From Acanthamoeba castellanii str. Neff (Eukaryota > Discosea > Longamoebia > Acanthamoebidae): 39,941 nucleotides of DNA. Made by a program: the position numbers and the translations under genes. The notes beneath the pieces are model-generated. The model was not told the DNA's origin and ran no database searches. It saw only the letters and a program-made list of their open reading frames with translations. Positions 22,014 through 30,745 of the stretch are shown one piece after another. The stretch lies in NCBI RefSeq assembly GCF_000313135.1, contig NW_004457384.1, forward strand, positions 1-39,941, in the 5' to 3' direction. Position 1 is the first letter of the stretch; every line of letters starts with the position of its first letter.

Positions 22014-24253
22014 CTACTTGCTCGCTGGCGAGTGCTGACGGGTGTATGTCGCGCCGTTCTCCTCGATGGTGCGGTGTTGATCGTCCCTGGTCTGGTTCCT
22101 CCGACGTATGCGCGACTTGACGAGCTCGATCTCGGCGTGGAGCGACGAGAGCAGCTGCGTCTGTCGCTTCTTCTCGAGCTTCATCTCCATCTTCCGGATG
22201 TTCTCCCAGTTGAAGTGCTTCACGCAGTCGCTCCGCAGGCGCTCGCAGTGGCCCGAGTCGAAGTCGCCCGTCGGGCAGCCGCAGAGTCGGCGCTCGTCGC
22301 TGCCCCGCTTGTCCGAGTGGAGAGGGCAGGAGTCGAGCGGATGCGCGCAGTACCCTCCGCCGCTGCGCGCGTCAAAGCGGTTGCAGTAGGTGATGACGGC
22401 GCCGCTGTCGAGCATGCGCGAGTGGAGCTTGTGCGCGCTCAAGACCGCCGGGGCGGCCGACAGCGAGGGAGACGGGCAGCTGATTCCCTCCTTCTTAGCG
22501 TAGCACTGCTCGATGTGGCGCCCAAAGTTGCGCCCGGGGATGGGCTGGCCGCAGGAGAAGCAGTCCATGACCTCGACGCCCTCCTGTGATCCCCTGTCGG
22601 CGCCGGTGAGCTGATCCTCCTCCATCCTCGCTGGGTCATCGCCGGCGTGAGTCGAAGCCGTGGCGGCGAAGAGGGTGGTCGAGAACTGGACGGCCTTCGC
22701 AAACTCCTCCCGCTTGGCGGCGAGATTGCGCAGGTTGTGTTCCACCTCGCCTCGCTGTCGCTCCAGCGACTCCAGCTGCCTGAGGTCCGAGTCGTCAGCC
22801 GCCGAAATGTCCGGCGAGTTCTCGAGCGACCTACACGTGATGGGGACACGGAAAGCGGTCAGTCTCTACTAGCGGAGAGAGCGTGGTAGAAGAATGGGGA
22901 GATGTTGGTGTTTCTATCACTACCTCTTGATGAGAGTGAAGTTGACAAGGTTCTCCTCGCTACTCGAGTGGAGCGAGACGTCGCACGGCTTGGGCGAGGG
23001 CTTGGGTGAAGGCGCACGCGCGGGCTCGGCAGCCGCCACCGCTGCGGCCTTCTGCATTTCGAGGAATTGCGTAGCGACCCGCACGCCGCACTCCGTGCTG
23101 CAGTACTTGGACTGAGGCTTGGCCGGGTTATTGCAGTCCTTGTTGACGCACACTCTGCGCGGCATCACATCCTGATGCATAAGTTGGGAAGGGGGCTTAG
23201 CTCGTGACCCGCCAGATGAAGGGGAAATGATTGAAATGGGACAGAGTGATTACCTCCTTACTGGAATCGGTTTCGCCTGCCACCACATGGTTGGTGTCGT
23301 CTTCGATTATTGATTGACTTTTCCTCATGCCTCCAATTCCATTGGTCCCGATGCTCCTTCGCCTCGCCGCCGATGTTGTCGTTGATCCTGGCATTGTGCC
23401 CTTTGTGCGCCCCCTCGCCGCCGCCGGTTGCCCCTTCGCTCGCTTTCGCCTCTGTTGTTGATACTCGTGGTAGTTCTCCTTCTCGTACTGATCCTCATCG
23501 TCGTCCTCATCTTCCACATTTACCTCGACATCTTCCCTCACCTTTACCACGCTCCTCCTACGCTGGCCAGCCGCTCGTGATTTGGTACAGGGAGGGCAGA
23601 CGTAGATCTTCAGCGACTGCGCCTTACGCTCGGTCATGCCCACGCATTCGCCATGGAACCAATCGTTGCATACGTCGCAGGCGATCATGAACACCTCTTC
23701 GTCGTAGGGTTGGCGACACAGGCAGTAAAGCGGTTCATCTTCCTTTCGCTGTCGCTTGATAGGCTACATACATTGGGGGGGGAGGGGATGTTAGCGTGAT
23801 TCAAGGCGATGTGACGACAAGGGGCGAGGTACCTTTTTCGATGAGGAGCCAGGCTTCCTACCCGGCCGACCCCTGCGAGGTTGCTCGGGCTCAGAGTCGG
23901 ATGGGGATGGAGAAGGTACATCGCCCCTCAAGTTGAACATGGCCGCCTTGCGAGGAGGAAGAACATTCTGATTGGAAAAGGTGAAGCGCTCCTTCTCGTT
24001 AGGCTCTGGGATCTTGCGCTTCAGGGCCTGTTAAAAGATGATTAGACTCACGTGATGATGCGTTTGAGAAAACAGGAAATTATTCTGTGGGTACCGATTG
24101 ATTAAGAGGCTCTAGGCGGACGGGGGCGGATGTGGATGAGGGGCGAGGGGGAGGCGTCGTGGGCGTCGATGGAGGACTCGCCGATGATCCCAACGACTTG
24201 AGCCGCTTGCGAGGGGGAAGGGCGGCAGGATTGAGGTCGATGAAGGTTTCCAT
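22014..24253 (-). CDS. CFP1/Spp1-like PHD-finger subunit of a Set1/COMPASS H3K4 methyltransferase complex
   Basis: The start [17 protein letters not shown] is at 24253. Exons are about 24253-24096, 24028-23832, 23762-23253, 23172-22922 and 22832-22014. Exon 3 encodes a PHD finger ([35 protein letters not shown]) with the aromatic Y and W expected for H3K4me3 reading. An acidic and then basic linker follows. Exon 4 has [11 protein letters not shown] and SKYCSTECG, the Cys-rich element that opens the CFP1 C-terminal domain. Exon 5 has a coiled coil and the CFP1-type C-terminal zinc region: [40 protein letters not shown] and HFNWENI. Animal CFP1 also has a CXXC CpG-binding domain; I see none here, so the domain set resembles yeast Spp1 plus the metazoan C-terminus. 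It should act in the nucleus, anchoring Set1 at active chromatin. Confidence 0.88.
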
Positions 24254-24421
24254 CCTAGACCTTACTGGTGATTGAGCTCCTTACTGCGTACGAGTAGACA
24301 AGATGAATTAATTTTCAGCTCTTGCGATGTGGGTGATGTCGTGGCGGCTAACGAATTTCTCGGCCTCGCATCCAATTCTTCAAATGTTGCCGGTGTTTTC
24401 CAAACCCGGAAAAAACCACAC

Positions 24422-24503
24422 ACCAGTGCGTATTTATAAAAATAAATAAAAATACGTGGATGCAAAAAAATAGTGATCTGATAAATAAATAATTTTGTAA
24501 TAA
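24422..24503. other. AT-rich block
   Basis: A block of TTTATAAA/AATAAATAAA-like sequence stands out against the GC-rich surroundings, upstream of the CFP1-like gene and within the 3' part of a small minus-strand open frame. It could be promoter or 3' UTR sequence, and its presence argues that coding ends before it. Confidence 0.4.
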
Positions 24504-24844
24504 ACACGAACAAGAATGGGAAGCTTCCTCGCGTGAGACAAAGACTTTGGATCGTGGGGGTGAGGCACCTTTGCTTTCTTTCCGGTGGGTGGTTCTTGTC
24601 GGATTGAATTCGCGTTGGAACACGCAGGCCAGTAGTAGTGCCACACCGACACCATCACCAATACGGCGGCGGCCAGTAGCAAGGTGGGTACGGCGGGCAG
24701 GTGGAGAGCGGCCTCCGGACCTCGTCCCTCACCGCAGCACTTGTCCAAATCCATGGCCGCTACGCAGGAGTAGCTGCCAGGATCGATCGACAGCGTGTTC
24801 ATGGCTTTGGTGGCTTGGGGAAACTGCGAAGCACTGAAACGCAT
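24434..24844 (-). CDS. Possible small single-pass membrane protein
   Basis: An open frame from ATG 24844 (MRFSASQFPQATKAMNTLS) contains one strong hydrophobic stretch (VPTLLLAAAVLVMVSVWHYY), then a polar, basic part (PTGKKAKVPHPHDPKSLSHA). The last 30 or so residues come from AT-rich DNA and look non-coding, so the real gene may splice out near 24570, where KKAK is followed by GTGCCTC. I do not recognise a family. It sits in a 660-base interval between two divergent start codons (24253 minus and 24914 plus), which is large for this window and leaves room for a small gene. The predicted membrane segment and GC-rich coding-like first part are the only support. Confidence 0.35.
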   Translation of the reverse strand: MRFSASQFPQATKAMNTLSIDPGSYSCVAAMDLDKCCGEGRGPEAALHLPAVPTLLLAAAVLVMVSVWHYYWPACSNANSIRQEPPTGKKAKVPHPHDPKSLSHARKLPILVRVYYKIIYLSDHYFFASTYFYLFL

Positions 24845-24913
24845 TGTTTCGTTTGACCAAATTTCTGTTCCGTTTATTTTATTTATTTGTGTTTTACACA
24901 AATTTGCAACAAG

Positions 24914-25639
24914 ATGGAGGCGCCAAGCCAGCAGGGAGGTGTGGCCACCCTGGACCAGCTCAAGGAAATGTTCTCCCTCTTCGACAAGGATGGTGACGGC
25001 ACCATCACCGTAGATGAGTACACGCCTAGGTTTCGTTATTTATTTATTATTGATTTATTAATCCATAAATCCAACACCACACAGGCTGGAGTCGGTGATG
25101 CAGTCCATGGGCCAGAACCCGAACAAAAAGGAGCTCGAGGAGATGATGAACGAGGTGGACACCGATCACAACGGCTACATTGACTGCGGTACTACCAGCC
25201 ACCGGCGCGAGCGCTGCCTCTGCTCGCATCGTGTGGCACTTACCGTGGGGTGTGGCCGTCCACCGTGCGTGTAGACGAGTTCGTGCAGCTCATGCAGAAG
25301 CAAACGTCGCACAGCAGCGAAGAAGAGGCCCTCGGGGCCTGGAAGCTGTTCAACAAGAAGGGCAGAGACGTCATCTCCGCAGCCGATTTCCGGTACCACT
25401 CGTCGACACTGCGACTGGCGTCAAGCTTGAGCGATGCCGCTGACCATCATCACCATCACCATCATGGCCACACTACTTGCTCGGTCTATGCATGCGCGTG
25501 CAGGGAAGTGATGACGAAGCTCGGAGACACGCCACTCACGCACGAGGAGGTGGATGACATGCTGCGGACATCGGGCGTGCGCGGTGACGGCGAGATCACG
25601 CTGGAAGAGTTCAAGACGATGCTCCTAAACAACAACTGA
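24914..25639 (+). CDS. Calmodulin-like EF-hand protein with degenerate C-lobe loops
   Basis: Four exons join in phase: 24914-25028, about 25083-25188, 25270-25393 and 25504-25639. The product is about 155-160 aa. The N-lobe has a canonical loop DKDGDGTITVDE and a second loop DTDHNGYID completed across an intron as GYIDCDEFVQLM. The third loop, NKKGRDVISAAD, lacks the acidic residues needed for calcium. The fourth, in TSGVRGDGEITLEEF, keeps only part of the set. The order of EF hands and the linker (SMGQNPNKKELEEMMNEVD, LGDTPLTHEEVDDML) follow calmodulin, so this is a divergent calmodulin-like protein whose N-lobe probably binds calcium while the C-lobe may bind targets constitutively. It converges with another EF-hand gene only 120 bases away. 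Confidence 0.9.
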
Positions 25640-25760
25640 CGGCCACTCACCAAGGTGCCGCGCTGGGTTCGCAGGGTCAAATGAAAATTAATGTTATATG
25701 TACAGTGCTCGATCGCCCCGGCGACGATGATGATGGTGATGAGTGGAGCGATCCGAGGCC

Positions 25761-26518
25761 TCAGTTGCGCAGTTCGCTCAGGCCGAGGCCAATGACGATG
25801 TCGGGGTTGCGGATGGCGCCCTCCTTGTACTCCTCGATCGTGATCTTGCCGTCGCCCATGGAGTCCATCTGCTCGAAGAAGGCGTCGGCGAGCTGCTCCA
25901 CGGACTCGAACTTCTTGCCGGAGAAGGTCACCACGTCGCCGCCTACGAGGTTGAGGAACGAGGTCATGATCTTGTTCATGTCCTCGCGCGTGATGTGGCC
26001 CTTGTCGTCCAGGTCGTACATCTGGAACGCGACTACACACTCAACGTCAGCCAACGCAACGCAACACGAAACGAAACGAAACGACACGACACACACAACG
26101 TACATTCGAGCTTTTCGTCAGGCGTGCCTCGCGTGATGATGGAGAGGGCGAGGACGAACTCGGGAAAGCGGATGCAGCCGGTCTTGGTGCCGTCGAACAC
26201 CTTGAAGATGAGGTCCTGCAGGAAGGGGTCCTCCACCCCCATCCGCTGCAGAACCCCCTTGAACTCGGCCTTGGTGATCACGCTCGTGGGGGCCTCCTTC
26301 TTGAACCACTTGAACATGTCGCTAATCTCATTCAAGGCGACTTCAAGAAGAAAGTAGAAGGCAGAACCAAGAGAAAGAAAAAGTTTACCAACTGCTCGTC
26401 CAGGCAAGAGAGCTCTTGCAATTAACGTACAATGCGAACGCCGGTGAATGTCCTCGAGTTGCTCTCGGCTCAAGTGGTCGCCTTTGTCGTCCTTCTCCTT
26501 GCCCCCTTGATTGCCCAT
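25761..26518 (-). CDS. NCS-1/recoverin-type calcium sensor
   Basis: Exons are about 26518-26430, 26342-26106 and 26034-25761, the last ending LGLSELRN. The N-terminus MGNQGGKEKDDKG has Gly at position 2 as needed for myristoylation, though Ser/Thr is absent at position 6. LSREQLEDIHRRSH matches the NCS start. Then come VFDGTKTGCIRFPEFVLALS with ITRGTPDEKLE, the strongest family signature, followed by FQMYDLDDKGHITREDM and MDSMGDGKITIEEYKEGA with IRNPDIV. Three EF loops look calcium-competent to different degrees; the first is degenerate, as is usual for NCS proteins. EF3 ends in Asp rather than Glu, which often weakens calcium binding. A calcineurin B-like or CBL identity is possible but fits less well. 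It likely associates with membranes in a calcium-dependent way. Confidence 0.85.
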
Positions 26519-26630
26519 CGTTTCTTGATGTGTCCGTTGGCGGCAGTGCTTCGAAAATAGGCAAAAGTAGGACATCAAGTTCCTACTTCCCGCCAAAAAA
26601 ATTAATCACAATTTAACTCAAAATCTGCAG
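26519..26630. promoter_or_regulatory. 112-base bidirectional promoter interval
   Basis: The start codons of the NCS-like gene (26518, minus) and the PNKP-like gene (26631, plus) face away from each other with only 112 bases between. Both promoters and 5' leaders must fit here unless there are unseen leader exons. The part near the plus-strand gene is AT-rich (AAAAAAATTAATCACAATTT, about 26596-26615) and ends in TGCAG just before the ATG, so a leader exon for the plus gene spliced at 26630 is also possible. Confidence 0.5.
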
Positions 26631-29600
26631 ATGGAGTGGACAACTCCCATCGCCGGTCCCGAACTCGTCTTGTTCTATGGCCCGCCTCAATCGGTACGCC
26701 AAGGGCCGTGTTCTAGCTCACTGAAAACGCAATAAATAATTGTCTTAAATCAACTTTTATGTTTGCAATCCTTGTGGGCAGGGCAAGACGCGCTACTTCG
26801 AGAAGCAGCTCAAGTCGACCCACATTCGTGTCTCGGCCGAGGACACCTTCCGCGCACAGCCACACATGTCCCTCCACCGGGTGGTGAACATGGCCATGTC
26901 GCATCTGCAAGCCGGCAAGAGCGTCGTCATAGGCATGCTTGCACAGACCCCCTCGCGTGTTGCGTGTTGCGTGGGTACGATCCTCACTCCCTTTGCTTGC
27001 GACAGATGACACCAACAGCAAGAGGGCCACACGAGCATCCTACATTCGAGGTTCGGCGCACTCGTTGTGGTTGGCGTTTGTGTGTGCTTGTTTGCCGACA
27101 TTGCTTCTCGCGGTGTCCAGCACTGCGCAGTCGGCTGGCGATGTGTCGCGTGGTGTGCATCAACTTTAAACCCCTGGGCGATGTATTGCAGTGCCAGGTG
27201 CGACCAATGGACGGTGCCCCTCGTGTCCCCATTTCGTTCTGCTCAGCACTTACTCCATTTCACACGGCAACACGGCACACGACACACACGACACATGCAC
27301 GATGCGAAACCCACTGCAGTGGCAGAACGAGTGGGCTCGGGCGGCCTCTCTCGCGGCCAAGGGTACGTCACTCGCGCAATGTAGAAGCGGCCCAGAAGTC
27401 GTCGTTGGCTTCTGATCGGGCTCCAACCGCCATAGAAGAGGGCCACGTGGGCGAAGCAGCGAACATCGGCGTCGTGGAGTCAGAGGCCTGGGACAACTGG
27501 ATGGCCGACGCCGACCCACCAGACGCAGTACGCGCTCCCCTGTGTCGTGTGTGCGTGGCGTGGCGTGCGTGTGTCGTGTGTTGTCGTGTGTCGTGTGATG
27601 TGCAGCGCATTTGACAGCTCTGCGCAGAGCGAGGGCTTCGACGAGATCAAACTCGTGGAGTGCTCCCTGCGATCATACAGCAGCACGCCCTTCGACACCA
27701 AGGTAGCCCTGGACCCGCAACGCGCTCCCTCTAATCTCGAGAGCTATCATGGTCTATGATCATGTAGGGTCTGACTCCGATCGATCCACGGGCGCGCAGG
27801 GGCTGATGATCGACGCCGAGGCCCTGTACGAGTTCAACGCCGAGCTCCTGTCCGACGCCTTCTTCGGCGGCACGCTACCGGGTGCGGTGCATTTCGTGGC
27901 ATTCCGGAGGCGTACATTCCTCACATTCATCATCATCGTCCGGGCAGGTGGGGACTGGGTGAAGCTGCGCGATGACGTCGAGCAGGTCCTGTGCGAATTC
28001 CAAGACAATTTTGCCAAGGCTCGGTTCATCGTGGTCATGAACGAGGCCAGCATCCTCCCCGCCGAAGTCCACCTCCTGGACCCCACCCAAGTACGTGTGT
28101 GCGGCACCGCACACGCACACGCACCACCGCACATGCAGGCATAACCCGAATTCTCTGACGAACGTGCGTGGTGTCGACCACAGTCCGAAGTGCAGTTTTC
28201 GCGCTTCCGCACGCGGCTGATGGACGAGCTGGCCAAGCTGTCGGTCACCACGTACTACCTCTATCTGCCGCGACGATCGAGTATCCACTCGGCCTTCCTC
28301 AAGCCTCCCTCGCCCGGATTCATTGCCTGGTACGCATCGACCGCACTACCCCAACCTCGGCTGGCTCATCCCCGCGTGTGCCGCGCCGTGTGCGTGTGTG
28401 CGTGTGTGCGCGTGTGATTTCATGTGTGTCGTGTGTGTCGTGTGTCGTGTGCTTAGGCTGCAAGAGCGGCATCGGCTGATGCTGTCGGAGAGTCTGTTCG
28501 TGGTGCGTGAGAACTCGCCGCTGGCAGCGGCGGCGAGGGGCTACGTCACGCAGATCCACGGCGAACACTTCTTCAACTCCTCCGGCTGGCTCGTCCAGAG
28601 CAAAGTGTACGCGCATTGATGACGCCACCACACGACACACTCGCCGCGCACCGCACACACATGACACGCAACACACGGCACGAGACACATACACCGCACA
28701 CACACATGCACGCGTCAAACTTGTGACGCGTGACCGTGTGCTGGCCCAGGCGCATGCACTCCCGAGAACCGACGGCCAGACCGGCCTTCCTGAGCTCGAT
28801 CGAACCACCGGTGGCGGCTGAGGAGAACGCGGCGGACGGCCTCCTGCTGGGCGGCGATTCACCCGCTCCGCCTCTGTGCACCGCCGCCAACCAACACAAA
28901 TCATCGCGTACGCACATAACCGAACGACTCTTCGTGTGCGTGTCGTGTTGTGTGCAGTTGGTGACCTGGTTCCTTGTGTGATGTGTGTTCGCCGCCGGCC
29001 ACAGGAGGGCGCAGCGAAACGATCGACGACGTGCTCATGCACGGCCTTGTTCTCCCGGTCAAGGTGAAGAGTGAATTCGAGTTGAACGTCCACCACGCTC
29101 CAGCTACTGCGCCAGCCATTCCCACGATTACGGCCCCGACGAACGAACTGTCGGCGCCGGTGACGCCCATACCGCGCGAGAAGCAGCGCTCGGCGGCGGC
29201 CAATCTCCTGCGGACGCCCACGACGCCCAACCCGGCGCTCGACTCCCCGTCGGGCGTCTCCCCTCGTCGCCGGCTGCCCGGCTGGATGTCGCCCGGAGCC
29301 CCCAAGCCAATGTACGCTCCTGATCAGTTCTTGGTCGTGTGTGCGTGTTATGTCGTGCGTCGTGTTGCGTGTGCGGCGCTTGTAGCTGAGCGTTTGGCCT
29401 GTGCGCAGTAAGCCGCGGATGCCGAAGCTGAGCGAGGGCGAGGGTGAGGCCGACGAACCCAAGACGCCGGCGAAGAAGAAGAAGACGGCTACAAAGCCCA
29501 AAGAAGCAGCTGCACCGGAGACGCCCAAAAAAGCCAAGCCGGCACCCATCCGCAAGGTGCGCCAAACGCAAACGCTAACAACAATGAAACAAGTTTCGTT

Positions 29601-30652
29601 TGGATCTCAACCATGCGTGGTGGCGTGCGTGAGACCAGGGGGCAGCGGCGACGGCGGTCAAGCAGGAGGAGCCCGAGTCGCCCACGGAGGACCTGCTGCT
29701 CTCCCTGGCAAAGATGGTAGCCCCCCCAATACCCCCCCCCCCAAAGCCTCTACGTAGCGGCTCACGTTGAATCATTTCCGCGGCCAGGAGGAGGATTCCG
29801 AGGATTCCGAGCTGCTGCCGTCGCAGCCCACCTTGAGCAGCGGCAAGCGCAAGCGCGACGCGTCGTCGGTGAAGCGCGAGCTGCCAGATGCGGGGAGCGT
29901 CAAGCCCCGCTTTGTAATGGCCGACGGCGACGGCGGTGGGATTGACGACGCGGGCGGCTCCGACGGAGACGCCGATGACCTTCTGCGACGAAGACGGAAG
30001 CGGCCGCACACGACTGTAGCGACCCGACACGACGACGCCACGCCCGAAACGGATGACGGGATGGGCCACGTCGACCTACCGTGGCCCTCGCCGCCTACGA
30101 GCATCGCCGCCTCAGCCACTGCCACGACGACCACCAACATCACCGACTCGCTGCCTTCGTGGGAGGAGCCGGCCTGGCACGCCTCCAGCGCCGCCGGCAC
30201 CGGCACGACCACGCCGCCGCCTTCGTGGGACGACCTGCGATCGATCGCCGCCGCCGCCACCACGACAACGACGACTACGGCCAACCCAACAACGCCGCCC
30301 TGGGAGGAGTTCGTCGCGCCCGTCGAAAGACGAACAGACACGCTCAACGATGACCTGCTGCCCCAATTCACCGCTTCGCGAGCCACCACCAACGCCAGCG
30401 CAGTGGAGAGAACATCATCATCATCGACAACGACAACGCCAAATCGCCATCGCGACCACCAGCGTCGCCACCACCGCCAGCCACACCCATGCCACTGATT
30501 TTAACAACGGCGACTGCGGCGACTACGACAAGCGAGGGAGGGCTGGGCGCTGGGATGGCGACGCCAACAACGCCGGCCAAGCCCAAGGTGAGCCTGCGCG
30601 AGCAGCTGATGGGTCGTGGCCTCCTATCGCCCAACAAGCCCAACCTCTTCTA
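26631..30652 (+). CDS. PNKP-related protein: N-terminal polynucleotide kinase, degenerate phosphatase fold, Ku-binding-motif tail
   Basis: About 16 exons give roughly 900 aa. Exons 26631-26693, 26782-26932, 27006-27050, 27121-27197, 27320-27362 and 27384-27528 form a PNKP-type kinase: Walker A GPPQSGKT split by an intron, VSAEDTF with the likely general-base Asp, AGKSVVIDDTNSKRATRASY and EGFDEIKLV. The second intron is GC-AG. Next (27690-28607) comes a PNKP-like phosphatase fold: FDTKGLMI where FDxDGT is expected, GDWVKL, RFIVVMNEASI at the FTNQ motif, KLSVTTYYLYL, KPPSPG and SLFVVREN at FVGDAAG. Most catalytic residues are lost. The tail has PRRRLPGWMS (29262-29291), an APLF/WRN-type Ku-binding motif, basic clusters (KKKKTATKPK, SGKRKRD, RRRRKRP), low-complexity Ser/Thr/Pro repeats, and the end GLLSPNKPNLF. 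The last 80 residues need a frame change near 30400. Likely a nuclear DNA-end repair factor. Confidence 0.75.
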
Positions 30653-30745
30653 AAGCTCCTTCACACACTAACTCGAACTGTTTTGTGTAAAATGATAAAA
30701 CCAAATGAAAATGAAAGAGAAAGTGCAAAAAAATTCAATCACAAG

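Noticed and set aside
24262..24513. 83-codon minus-strand frame rich in Phe, Ile and Tyr
   Set aside because: It comes from AT-rich non-coding DNA directly upstream of the CFP1-like start and has no coding-like codon use.
25445..25470. Histidine-rich segment (run of six or more His) in the calmodulin-like gene
   Set aside because: It lies between the exon ending AADFR and the acceptor before EVMTKLGD, so it is intronic CAT/CAC repeat.
27771..27800. GSDSDRST as the DxD motif of the PNKP phosphatase
   Set aside because: Phase from the exon ending FDTK requires the acceptor at about 27800 (before GLMID). Using the earlier acceptor at about 27767 leads to a stop codon in that phase.
28740..28823. 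Stop of the PNKP-like protein at 28819-28821 (frame ending TTGGG)
   Set aside because: Using the GTAC donor at 28608 instead of GTGTAC shifts the phase and opens the frame through EENAADGLLLGG into the next exon, with phases matching at both following introns.
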